Positions 8,629-15,943 of a stretch of DNA of 64,000 bases are shown piece by piece. Numbering within the stretch: the stretch's first letter is position 1; each line of letters opens with the position of its first letter. The notes under the pieces were generated by a model that worked only from the letters and a program-made list of their open reading frames with translations, was not told where the DNA came from and searched no databases. This DNA comes from Tianweitania sp. UT-5YL-CI-8 (GTDB taxonomy: Bacteria > Pseudomonadota > Alphaproteobacteria > Rhizobiales > Rhizobiaceae), in assembly GCF_030010215.1 (NCBI RefSeq), contig NZ_JASCRR010000008.1, positions 1 through 64,000 of the forward strand, given 5' to 3'. A program made the translations under genes and the position numbers.

Positions 8629-8802
8629 ATGTCACGATCAAACATCAACCTGCCGCCGCGTTTCCTGCGGACCGTGGAGGCGGCCCGTTTCCTCGGCCTC
8701 TCGGCCCGCAAGCTGGAGAAGCATCGAAACTATGGCACGGGTCCGCAGTACCGAAAGCTCGGCGGAGTGGTCGTCTATGCGCTTGCCGATCTTAAGCGTT
8801 GA
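8629..8802 (+). CDS. AlpA/excisionase-like helix-turn-helix protein, probably truncated
   Basis: A 57-residue protein with the MerR/AlpA-type HTH PRFLRTVEAARFLGLSARKL and a following YRKLGGVVVYALADL. Such proteins lie at the start of replication or transfer modules of rhizobial integrative elements and bind DNA. ATG 8629 has GAGGGA 8 bases upstream. The frame ends at TGA 8800-8802 where relatives, as I remember them, have Trp (LKAWAD...). Reading on gives AD..., then ST-DP-like residues and a second stop at 8854-8856, so a single TGG-to-TGA change seems to have cut the tail. The replication and transfer genes expected next to it are missing. Whether it still binds DNA is unclear. Confidence 0.6.
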   Translation: MSRSNINLPPRFLRTVEAARFLGLSARKLEKHRNYGTGPQYRKLGGVVVYALADLKR

Positions 8803-8899
8803 GCGGACAGCGCGATCATGCAATCGACGTTCGATCCAAACGAAGGGGCTAATTGAGTGCCCACTCCGGAAAACAGGCCCTGACGAAATGACGTGAGAG

Positions 8900-8938
8900 G
8901 TTCGTGGGCGCGCTGCGAGAAGTGGCGCGTTCACGAAC
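8900..8938. promoter_or_regulatory. Imperfect inverted repeat upstream of the antitoxin-like gene
   Basis: GTTCGTG-2-CGCGC (8900-8913) is mirrored by GCGCG-2-CACGAAC (8925-8938) around an 11-base centre. It lies 67 bases before the gene at 9006, where an autoregulating antitoxin would bind, and could also form an RNA hairpin. No other element is seen in the 203 bases between 8803 and 9005. Confidence 0.35.
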
Positions 8939-9005
8939 TAACCTGGCTCCGGCGCGAATTCTCTCGTAGGTTTGTGGTGATCGGAGCCAAAGTCAGGAGG
9001 CCGCC

Positions 9006-9416
9006 ATGCAAGCAATATCCGCCGCGGACACCGTCATTCTAGCCGAGGCCTGCACACGCGGTTCGACCATGAAGCGCACCATGGTCACCTTGGAAGGCCG
9101 GGTTCTTTCGCGCGATGAATTCGCCGGCCGGATCGGTCTCACGCCTGAGGAACTTGAAGCCCAGTTCCTCCTTTGTCTCGATATCGATGGCGAGCGCGTC
9201 TATCCTGCCTTTCAGATCGCCGGCGCTGGACTGCTTCCCGGCATGGGCACTGTGGTCGAGGCGTTCGCGATCAAGGAGCCCTGGATGCGGGTCAACTTCA
9301 TGCTGACCGGCGACGCTCGCCTTGACGGCCAGCGCCCGATCGATGCCCTGCGCCAAGGCCGGATCGTCGAGGTGATCCAAGCAGCTCGGGCCTACGGTGA
9401 ACATGGCGCGGCCTGA
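9006..9416 (+). CDS. Conserved hypothetical; C-terminus resembles Xre/MbcA/ParS antitoxin domain
   Basis: A 136-residue soluble protein with a perfect AGGAGG five bases before ATG 9006. The first half (SRDEFAGRIGLTPEELEAQ) could be a helical DNA- or protein-binding segment. The C-terminal half, with FMLTGDARLDGQRPIDALRQ and AARAYGEHGAA, resembles the toxin-binding domain of Xre/MbcA/ParS antitoxins (LdG-x-P-x-eaLr-x-G...), although the match is only by eye. If so, the RES-type toxin normally adjacent is missing, making it an orphan. It sits among broken mobile or defence genes but is itself intact with a strong ribosome site, so it may still be expressed. It converges on the AbiEi fragment with a 13-base gap. 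Confidence 0.6.
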   Translation: MQAISAADTVILAEACTRGSTMKRTMVTLEGRVLSRDEFAGRIGLTPEELEAQFLLCLDIDGERVYPAFQIAGAGLLPGMGTVVEAFAIKEPWMRVNFMLTGDARLDGQRPIDALRQGRIVEVIQAARAYGEHGAA

Positions 9417-9429
9417 CATTTCCAGGCTT

Positions 9430-9714
9430 CTATCGGGCGGCTTTGCGTTCGGCTGCACGATAGAGGCCGTAGCCTTCCTTCACCAGCCAGCCTTCCTCGC
9501 ACATCCAGGCGAGATAGTGCCGCGGGATACCAATGGCGGTAAAATCGCGTGTCCTCACAATCGTACGCTGGCGCGCAAATTCGTAGGCTTTTTCCGGAGT
9601 GACGGCGCCGGGCCGCCTGCCAGCCGGATGCGCTCGGCACGGTCGCGATCGCTTTTCCTCTGCTGGAGCGAGTTTTTCGGGATTACGGCGGGAGTCCGAA
9701 AGCATAGTTCGCAT
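9430..9714 (-). pseudogene. N-terminal domain of an AbiEi-like antitoxin, truncated
   Basis: The 94-codon frame holds, in its second half, TPEKAYEFARQRTIVRTRDF, then IGIPRHYLAWMCEEGWLV and GYGLYRAAE. This is the winged-helix N-terminal domain of type IV AbiEi antitoxins (bind DNA and repress abiE). The usual 200-plus residue protein is cut after this domain by TAG at 9430-9432, and no AbiEii nucleotidyltransferase toxin follows. The first 35 residues (from ATG 9714) do not look like the family, so the true start may be internal. A relic is likely, but a stand-alone small DNA-binding protein cannot be ruled out. Confidence 0.5.
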
Positions 9715-9875
9715 CTTCGTCGACGGGCGCGAGCCATTTCTTCTGAAGTGGTCTATTCAGCGCAAAAGATCACCATATCCAATGACACTCTATCGTCACG
9801 TGATGTCTTCGTCCGGCGCGGCGCAACCTTTTCTCCTGCCAGACGTTGGGGACGGGACTTACAAGGAGCGCTTCG

Positions 9876-10217
9876 ATGGATGACTTTCAGGCTAATTCGG
9901 ATAATCAATCCCAAGCGGATAACAACGACCGCAAAGATTTCGAAAAACAGATCGCTGATCTCAAGAACGATATCGCCAAGATTACCAAAACGCTGTCTGA
10001 GCGTAGCGGTGAAGCATACAACCGTGCGGCAGATACCGCACGCAGTGCCACGCAGCAGGTGAGAACCCAGGCTCATGCGGTCTCCGATGCCATCAAGGAC
10101 AATCCCGGCACCGCCGCGACAGTGCTATCCTCCGCGGGCTTGATCGGCTTCCTGATTGGAATCACGGTGGGTCAGGCGATTGCAAATAGCCATAACGAGC
10201 CTCGTCGCTGGTGGTGA
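9876..10217 (+). CDS. DUF883 (ElaB/YqjD-like) membrane-anchored protein
   Basis: A 113-residue protein with a long charged helix rich in Asp, Lys and Gln (about 15-85, coiled-coil-like) and one C-terminal membrane segment VLSSAGLIGFLIGITVG, ending in basic and aromatic residues (RRWW). This is the ElaB/YqjD/DUF883 architecture: inner-membrane proteins that associate with ribosomes in stationary phase in E. coli. ATG 9876 is chosen for AAGGAG with a 7-base spacer; an earlier in-frame ATG at 9846 lacks one. A strong terminator follows at 10255. The function here is inferred from family only. Confidence 0.75.
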   Translation: MDDFQANSDNQSQADNNDRKDFEKQIADLKNDIAKITKTLSERSGEAYNRAADTARSATQQVRTQAHAVSDAIKDNPGTAATVLSSAGLIGFLIGITVGQAIANSHNEPRRWW

Positions 10218-10254
10218 ATTCCCTCTGAGCGTCGACATCCTTCAAGGTGTCAGA

Positions 10255-10288
10255 AACAGGCAGGGCTTCGGTTCCTGTCTGTTTTTCG
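10255..10288 (+). terminator. Intrinsic terminator after the DUF883 gene
   Basis: AACAGGCAGG (10255-10264) pairs perfectly with CCTGTCTGTT (10274-10283) over a 9-base loop containing CTTCGG, and TTTTTCG overlaps and follows the stem. The rest of the 284-base gap to the tRNA shows only a weak 9-bp inverted repeat (10331-10339 with 10373-10381) of unclear meaning. Confidence 0.8.
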
Positions 10289-10501
10289 TTGGCCTCGTCG
10301 GTCGTCGGATGACGCAAGGTAGTGGACGCTGGTGTCGCCACTGGGAGCTTTTAAAGACAGCACCTCAGCGACGGCGACACCCCTCAGGAAAGATATCCAC
10401 GGAAACCGCGCCTCAACCGTTGCCAATGATCGGATTTTGTCCCTGTATTCGGATTTTGCGCTTGCGCCGCAAAGCCCGACTATATATGCCTCGCCTCGGT
10501 C

Positions 10502-10578
<77 letters not shown>

Positions 10579-10806
10579 ATTTTAGGACTTGATCGGGAGG
10601 TCCAATATGACACTGAGATGTACATCGCCCTATGCCGGCATGATCTGCAGGGTCAGTTTCCTCAAACCCTTCAATTATTCGGCAAGCAGCGCGCACCTTC
10701 AGCGCGGAAGCCATCGTGCATAAACGCTGTCGGCGTAGCTCACGCAGCATTTTGCAAGGCTATTAACGATAGCTCCTCGTGTTCAGCGAGCCGCCGATGA
10801 CGGTGC

Positions 10807-11346
10807 TCAACGCACCTGATCTAGAAGGCGCTTGCATTCCAGGAGATCGAACAACGCCTCCTGCAGCAAAGCTCGGTTGTCGCGCGAAAGCTTGCCGGCA
10901 TCGGCCTGAACCGGGCCATCTTCTTCGCCACGACCGAGGCCGAAAAAACGCCGGCTCGGTTTCGCCTTTGGCTCGCCGACCAGCATCTCCTCTTCCAGAC
11001 CGCGCGGCTGCGCGGCCGCGGTCATCGGCGCCTCGGCCTGTTTGCGCTGGGCGATGGCCTCAACGGCATGCACGTCGCCATTGCCGAGTGCAACCAGGAA
11101 CTGGTTGCCGTTCTCGCGCAGCAGCTTCTGCACGCCCTTTATGGTATAGCCCTGCTCATAAAGCATGTGGCGGATGCCCTTGATCAGGTCGACATCCTGC
11201 GGCCGGTAATAGCGGCGGCCGCCGCCGCGTTTCATCGGCTTGATCTGAGTGAAGCGGGTTTCCCAGAAACGAAGTACGTGTTGGGGAAGGTCGAGATCCT
11301 CCGCAACCTCGCTAATAGTGCGGAAGGCGTCCGGGCTCTTGTCCAT
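10807..11346 (-). CDS. MerR-family transcriptional regulator
   Basis: A 179-residue regulator with an N-terminal MerR HTH ([20 protein letters not shown] about 8-27, then [15 protein letters not shown]). After the first 80 residues comes a linker rich in Ala, Glu and Arg and a C-terminal helix, without the Cys cluster of metal sensors. ATG 11346. In rhizobial genomes this gene regularly follows ihfA, as it does here (124 bases apart on the same strand), with tRNA-Pro downstream. The 228 bases between the tRNA and this gene show nothing else. The ligand and targets are unknown; it may belong to the subgroup that controls cell-envelope or development genes, but this is a guess from context. Confidence 0.85.
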   Translation of the reverse strand: MDKSPDAFRTISEVAEDLDLPQHVLRFWETRFTQIKPMKRGGGRRYYRPQDVDLIKGIRHMLYEQGYTIKGVQKLLRENGNQFLVALGNGDVHAVEAIAQRKQAEAPMTAAAQPRGLEEEMLVGEPKAKPSRRFFGLGRGEEDGPVQADAGKLSRDNRALLQEALFDLLECKRLLDQVR

Positions 11347-11470
11347 TGTCGCCTCATCCTCGCAAACGATTCGCGATTCATTTCAGCGGTTTGGGCAGCA
11401 ATATTCAAGCCCGGTGACAATCGCCGGCTCCACAATCAACCGCTTATTGCAGCAAACCGCCGCCGGCGCT

Positions 11471-11794
11471 CTATTTCGCGGATTTCGACTTTCCGGTGCG
11501 ATGGGAGCGGAGGATGCGGTTCTTGAGCACGTTGGATGCCTTGAAGGTCATCACACGGCGCGGCAGGATCGGCACTTCCTCGCCAGTCTTGGGATTGCGC
11601 CCCACACGTTCGTTCTTGCTGCGAACGTGGAATGTCGCGAAAGACGAGAGTTTCACTGTCTCACCGCGGACGATCGCCTCGCAGATCTCATCGAGCACAG
11701 ATTCCACCAATTGGGCGGATTCCGTCCGCGACAGGCCGACCTTCCGGTAGACTGCCTCAGCAAGATCGGCGCGCGTGAGTGTCTTGCCCCCCAT
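11471..11794 (-). CDS. ihfA: Integration host factor, alpha subunit
   Basis: A 107-residue DNA-bending protein of the HU/IHF family that pairs with IHF-beta and shapes promoters and the nucleoid. The sequence shows [19 protein letters not shown] at the start, the beta-arm region [19 protein letters not shown] and the IHF/HU hallmark [12 protein letters not shown] with the tip proline, then the helical end with VLKNRIL. A longer frame reaches ATG 11869, but ATG 11794 gives the family length and start. It forms a leftward series plsX-fabH-ihfA-merR, typical of alphaproteobacteria, 119 bases after fabH. Confidence 0.93.
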   Translation of the reverse strand: MGGKTLTRADLAEAVYRKVGLSRTESAQLVESVLDEICEAIVRGETVKLSSFATFHVRSKNERVGRNPKTGEEVPILPRRVMTFKASNVLKNRILRSHRTGKSKSAK

Positions 11795-11913
11795 CGGCGG
11801 TTCCAATCCCTTAAAAATCATACGAAAACAATTGTCGGGCACGTTAAGTAATTGATCCGTCAAGGTCAAGAACCCTGACGGACCTGAGCACGTTACGGAA
11901 AGTCAGGCTGGAA

Positions 11914-12885
11914 TTACCAGCGGATCAGCACAGCGCCCCAGGTGAAGCCGCCACCCATCGCTTCCAGCATGACAAGGTCGCCCTTCTGGATGCGCCCGTC
12001 CGCGACAGCCACCGAAAGCGCAAGCGGCACCGAGGCGGCCGAGGTGTTGCCGTGACGGTCGACAGTGATCACGACCTTCTCCTCGGCGATGCGGAGTTTC
12101 TTGGCCGATGCGTCGATGATGCGCTTGTTGGCCTGATGCGGCACGAACCAGTCGAGATCCTCGGCGGTGATGCCGGCATGCCCGAACGTCTCCTCGATCA
12201 CATCGGTGATCATGCCCACAGCGTGCTTGAAGACCTCCCGGCCCTCCATCCGGAGATGACCGACGGTCTGTGTCGTCGAAGGGCCGCCGTCGACGTAGAG
12301 CTTTTCCTTGTGCGAACCGTCGGAACGCAGGCTTGAGGCGATGACCCCGCGATCGGCCGATGTCCCCTCGCCTTCGGCTGCCTCGACCACGATCGCCCCT
12401 GCACCGTCGCCGAACAGCACGCAGGTTCCGCGGTCGGTCCAGTCGAGTATGCGCGAAAAGGTTTCCGAGCCGATCACCAGGACGCGCTTGGCCATCCCGC
12501 TCTTGATGTAGACATCAGCGGTCGCCACGGCATAGACGAAGCCGCTGCAGACCGCCTGCATGTCGAAGGCGAAGCCGTGTCGCATGCCAAGCCGATGCTG
12601 GATTTCCACCGCCGTTGCCGGAAACGTGTTGTTCGGGGTCGAGGTGGCAAGCACGATCAGGTCAATGTCATCAGGCGTCATGCCGGCTGCATCGAGTGCG
12701 GCACGGGCCGCGACTTCACCCAATGAAGCCGTCGTTTCATCGTCGGAGGCGATGTGCCGCTGACGAATGCCGGTGCGCTGGGCGATCCACTCGTCCGACG
12801 TGTCGACCATGCCCTCGAAGTCGGCGTTCTTCATGATTCGCCGGGGTAGCGCCGAACCGACCCCGCGCACGACTGATCTGATCAC
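11914..12885 (-). CDS. fabH: Beta-ketoacyl-ACP synthase III
   Basis: A 323-residue cytoplasmic enzyme that starts fatty-acid synthesis by condensing an acyl-CoA (usually acetyl-CoA) with malonyl-ACP. The catalytic triad is visible: Cys113 in QAVCSGF, His250 in VPHQANKRI and Asn280 in GNTSAAS. Length and motifs match the family fully. The start is GTG 12885 with GGAAG 6 bases upstream. It follows plsX with a 10-base gap, so both are co-transcribed, linking the start of acyl chains to phospholipid acylation. Confidence 0.95.
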   Translation of the reverse strand: MIRSVVRGVGSALPRRIMKNADFEGMVDTSDEWIAQRTGIRQRHIASDDETTASLGEVAARAALDAAGMTPDDIDLIVLATSTPNNTFPATAVEIQHRLGMRHGFAFDMQAVCSGFVYAVATADVYIKSGMAKRVLVIGSETFSRILDWTDRGTCVLFGDGAGAIVVEAAEGEGTSADRGVIASSLRSDGSHKEKLYVDGGPSTTQTVGHLRMEGREVFKHAVGMITDVIEETFGHAGITAEDLDWFVPHQANKRIIDASAKKLRIAEEKVVITVDRHGNTSAASVPLALSVAVADGRIQKGDLVMLEAMGGGFTWGAVLIRW

Positions 12886-12895
12886 CCTTGGCTTC

Positions 12896-13960
12896 CTATT
12901 CCTGTTCGTCGGCGGTCGCGCTTCGTCTCACGGACGTGTGTGGGTTGCGGGCATGAAACAGATCGAAGTCTGCTTCGATCCTATCCAGCAGGCGGTTGCG
13001 GACCATATCGTAGGCCATTTCGATTGCGGCGGCGAAGCCGTCCTGATCGGCTCCGCCGTGGCTTTTCACCACGATGCCGTTGAGGCCGAGAAACACACCA
13101 CCATTGGCGCGGCGGACATCCATCTTCTCGCGCAGGCTGTCGAATGCCGCTTTCGCGAAGAAATATCCGATCTTGGCCATCAGCGTGCGGCTCATCGCCG
13201 AGCGCAGGTAGCCGGCGATTTGACGGGCGGTGCCTTCTGCTGTTTTCAGCGCGATGTTACCGGCAAAACCTTCTGTGACTACGACGTCGACGGTGCCGCG
13301 CCCGATATCGTCGCCTTCGACGAAACCCTGATAGTTCATCGAAGCAAGGTTGACTTCGCGCAGCAACTGCCCGGCTTCCTTTACCTCTTCCTGCCCCTTG
13401 ACCTCTTCGACGCCGACATTCAGCAGCCCGACTGTCGGGCGCTCGATATCGAACAGAGCGCGGGCCATGCCGGTGCCGAGAATCGCAAAATCGATGAGTT
13501 GGTGCGCATCCGCCCCAATCGTGGCGCCGACGTCGAGCACGACGCTCTCGCCGCGCGTCGTCGGCCAGATCGCCGCAATCGCCGGCCTATCGATGGTCGC
13601 CATGGTTCGCAGGCAGAATTTGGACATAGCCATCAGCGCGCCCGTGTTTCCGGCGGAAACGCAAGCGTCGGCCTGGCCGGTCTTGACCGCTTCGATGGCG
13701 CGCCACATCGACGACTTCCAGCGGCCGTGGCGTAATGCCTGGCTGGGCTTGTCGTCCATGCGAACTGATATCTCGGAATGGAAAAATTCGCTAATTTCAG
13801 CCAGCCGAGGATGCTTTTCGAGCTCGGGACGAACCACCTCATCGCGCCCGAAAATGATGAAGCGGATATCGCTCCGGCGCGTCGCCACAGCGGCAAGAGC
13901 GGGGATGACCACACTCGGTCCGTGGTCGCCGCCCATGGCATCGATGGAAATTCTGATCAC
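12896..13960 (-). CDS. plsX: Phosphate acyltransferase (acyl-ACP to acyl-phosphate)
   Basis: A 354-residue peripheral membrane enzyme that makes acyl-phosphate from acyl-ACP for PlsY in phospholipid synthesis. The N-terminus [12 protein letters not shown] is the family signature. Other conserved parts are SAGNTGALM (about 102-110) and the [14 protein letters not shown] segment. The start is GTG 13960 with only a weak ribosome site. It is the first gene of the plsX-fabH pair; 115 bases separate it from the upstream YceD-like gene on the same strand. Confidence 0.95.
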   Translation of the reverse strand: MIRISIDAMGGDHGPSVVIPALAAVATRRSDIRFIIFGRDEVVRPELEKHPRLAEISEFFHSEISVRMDDKPSQALRHGRWKSSMWRAIEAVKTGQADACVSAGNTGALMAMSKFCLRTMATIDRPAIAAIWPTTRGESVVLDVGATIGADAHQLIDFAILGTGMARALFDIERPTVGLLNVGVEEVKGQEEVKEAGQLLREVNLASMNYQGFVEGDDIGRGTVDVVVTEGFAGNIALKTAEGTARQIAGYLRSAMSRTLMAKIGYFFAKAAFDSLREKMDVRRANGGVFLGLNGIVVKSHGGADQDGFAAAIEMAYDMVRNRLLDRIEADFDLFHARNPHTSVRRSATADEQE

Positions 13961-14075
13961 GCGACGGTCATCTCACAGTTGGCAGAGCGGGACTTGAAGC
14001 GTGCCCGCGAAAGTTTGGCGAAAATAGCGGTTTTGATCCGCCTTACAACGGCATATCGCAAACCGGCCGCCGATT

Positions 14076-14630
14076 TCAGAGTTTTCGCGACAAATCGCGC
14101 AGCTTTTTCTGAAACTCGGTCTCTTCCTTTTCCTCGATATCGCCATCCGAAAATTCGGCTGAAATGCCGGGTTTGCGAGGATAGGGATCGATGGCGAGGG
14201 CGAAGAACTCTTCCACGAGGGCGCCGACGTCGATCACATCGCCAGAAAACACCTCCGGACTGTCGGGACCATCGGCATCGAGCAGGATTTCGCCACCTTC
14301 GTTGAAGCCCTGGGGGCCGAGCTTCGAGTCTTCCGGAAGAAAAACCGATTCAACGGGTTCATCGATTCTGGCTTCGATTGGATCGAGCGTGACGATGCAG
14401 GCCTGGGTGATCCGGGCGCGCACGAAGCCAGAAACCTTCACGCCGTTCCGCTTCCAGGAGGTGACGTGGACGTCTGCATGAAGTGATTCGACTGAAAGCA
14501 GTTCATGCAATTCGGCAAGCGCGGCGCGCTGCTTTTCGGTGGCGTCGATCACCACCGGCATCCCTTTCTGAGGCAGGCGGGCGACATTGACGGGAAACGA
14601 TATCGGGCTTTGGGTCTCGTCCTGGTTCAT
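14076..14630 (-). CDS. YceD/DUF177 family protein
   Basis: A 184-residue protein of the DUF177 family, which in bacteria is linked to 23S rRNA metabolism and often precedes rpmF-plsX. It starts FPVNVARLPQKG, has a central CIVTLDPIEARIDEPVE segment that matches the family (one Cys in TQACIVTL), an acidic end region DVIDVGALVEEFFALAIDPY and a basic tail. Its ATG 14630 overlaps the stop of the cytochrome chaperone gene (ATGA), so they are translationally coupled. The rpmF gene (L32) found next to it in many bacteria is absent here, as in other rhizobia. Confidence 0.85.
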   Translation of the reverse strand: MNQDETQSPISFPVNVARLPQKGMPVVIDATEKQRAALAELHELLSVESLHADVHVTSWKRNGVKVSGFVRARITQACIVTLDPIEARIDEPVESVFLPEDSKLGPQGFNEGGEILLDADGPDSPEVFSGDVIDVGALVEEFFALAIDPYPRKPGISAEFSDGDIEEKEETEFQKKLRDLSRKL

Positions 14631-15184
14631 GCGTCGTTCTCCTGTCCGGCGTTCGCCTCGGCATAGTTCAGACGACCGGAGCAAATATCGTCGGTCCGCT
14701 GGTTTGCCAAGACACGCACAGTCCGGAACGTATAGTCGGCAAGCTCGGTGGATTCGGGCCAGTCCTTGGTCTCCGGACGCACATTGCGGGCAAGAGCCGC
14801 CGCAAGAGCCGGAGCATCGCCGGCATCTATTGCGTCGGCATAAGATGCCGTACGGCCGTAAAACATGCGCGCCAGCTTCTTCATCCGCTTGGGCACTCCG
14901 GCATCGCCAATGCCGAATTCGCGCAGCGAATGATCCACGTCGAGAAAGAACTCGTCGATGAGGTTCTGTGCCACTTCGCGCGCCGCGCCGTCCTCGCCGC
15001 GAAGCCGATGCTGCAGCAGAAACATGTGCAAGGACAGCATCTCGAAGCGGCCCAGGGGCGAATCCGGCACTTGCCACTGCGAATAAAACATGGGCTGCCG
15101 CGCCGCCGCCACGATTTCTGCGTACAGCGCGTCCGTGATGGCTCGGTTTGCGCGGTTCTTTCCGCCAAACAGGCTCTTAAACAT
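14627..15184 (-). CDS. Ubiquinol-cytochrome c chaperone family protein (CBP3-like)
   Basis: A 185-residue protein of the Cbp3 / ubiquinol-cytochrome c chaperone family, thought to help assemble cytochrome b of the bc1 complex. Conserved parts are LYAEIVAAARQPMFY, GRFEMLSLHMFLLQHRL (about 52-68), NLIDEFFLDVDHSLREFGIG and RMKKLARMFYGR. ATG 15184 (MFKSLFGG) is chosen by family start; GGGAGG lies about 10 bases upstream, while the open frame extends to 15409 antisense to bamE. It is the first gene of the unit running to the YceD-like gene and diverges from bamE across 112 bases. Confidence 0.85.
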   Translation of the reverse strand: MFKSLFGGKNRANRAITDALYAEIVAAARQPMFYSQWQVPDSPLGRFEMLSLHMFLLQHRLRGEDGAAREVAQNLIDEFFLDVDHSLREFGIGDAGVPKRMKKLARMFYGRTASYADAIDAGDAPALAAALARNVRPETKDWPESTELADYTFRTVRVLANQRTDDICSGRLNYAEANAGQENDA

Positions 15185-15296
15185 GATATGGGGCCTCCCG
15201 AGGACCTGTTTCGTAGTCGGCCCTGTGTTGCATCGGCGCGAAAGCTGGTTTACCGGTTTTGCGCCCTGGTGCAAGCTAGGCCTGACGTCCGACCTG

Positions 15297-15836
15297 ATGG
15301 AGTTGTTGTTGCGCTCGCTGAAATTCAAGACGACACTTTCGCCCAGCCCCATCGGCTTTGCCTCGCTGATCCTGGCCGCCGCTGCCCTTTCCGGCTGCAA
15401 CACCGCCAAGACGTTTGGCGACGTGACGCCCGGCGAGACGCTGACACAAGGTTACGTCATCGATCAGGGAGCCATCGACCTGGTTCCCGTCGGTTCCAGC
15501 CGCGAACAGGTTCTGCTCGCACTTGGCTCTCCGTCTACCACTGCGACGTTCGACAACGAGGTGTTCTACTACATTTCCCAGACGCGGCGCCGCGCGGTGG
15601 CTTTTGCCAAGCCTACGCTTGTCGATCAGAAGATTCTTGCGGTTTATTTCGGCGCGGACGGCCGCGTCACTCAGATCGCGCATTACGGGCTGAAGGACGG
15701 CAAGGTATTCGACTTCATCACCCGCACCACGCCGACAGGCGGCAAGGACATGAACTTCCTCGGCCAGCTTCTTAGCGGCGCCAGCAAGATGGGCGCCGGT
15801 GCCGCAAGTACGTTGCTCGGCGGCGGCGGTCTATAA
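15297..15836 (+). CDS. bamE: Outer-membrane assembly lipoprotein BamE (SmpA/OmlA)
   Basis: A 179-residue lipoprotein with signal peptide and lipobox LSGC (Cys34). The SmpA/OmlA fold follows: VPVGSSREQVLLALGSPST is the typical G-x-(S/T)-x(2)-(Q/E)-V-x(3)-LG-x-P motif, then FYYISQ and a strand with VYFGADGRV. It works in the BAM complex, which inserts beta-barrels into the outer membrane. The C-terminal 40 residues are Gly- and Ala-rich and longer than in E. coli BamE (about 113 residues), as in other rhizobia. ATG 15297 puts a normal signal peptide first. It is followed by a strong terminator. Confidence 0.88.
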   Translation: MELLLRSLKFKTTLSPSPIGFASLILAAAALSGCNTAKTFGDVTPGETLTQGYVIDQGAIDLVPVGSSREQVLLALGSPSTTATFDNEVFYYISQTRRRAVAFAKPTLVDQKILAVYFGADGRVTQIAHYGLKDGKVFDFITRTTPTGGKDMNFLGQLLSGASKMGAGAASTLLGGGGL

Positions 15837-15886
15837 ATTCAAGTTCAGGCCGGTTCATCCGGCTCCGCAAGGCCTCAGGCAGCAAG

Positions 15887-15915
15887 AACCCGCGGGAGCG
15901 ATCCCGCGGGTTTTT
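15887..15915 (+). terminator. Intrinsic terminator between bamE and the pyrophosphatase gene
   Basis: AACCCGCGGGA pairs with TCCCGCGGGTT around a short GCGA loop, followed by TTTTT at 15911-15915. It ends bamE transcription; on the minus strand it may also serve the converging pyrophosphatase gene, though the T-run there is weak. Confidence 0.85.
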
Positions 15916-15943
15916 CATGTTTCAAGCACTTCGCAGTGGCGAA

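Noticed and set aside
9397-10062. 221-codon plus-strand frame over the AbiEi fragment and the DUF883 start
   Set aside because: It overlaps three better-supported features, has no ribosome site and reads like antisense and out-of-frame sequence.
10331-10381. 9-bp inverted repeat (GGTGTCGCC / GGCGACACC) before tRNA-Pro
   Set aside because: The arms are 33 bases apart, no T-run follows and no gene start is near, so chance in GC-rich DNA is likely.
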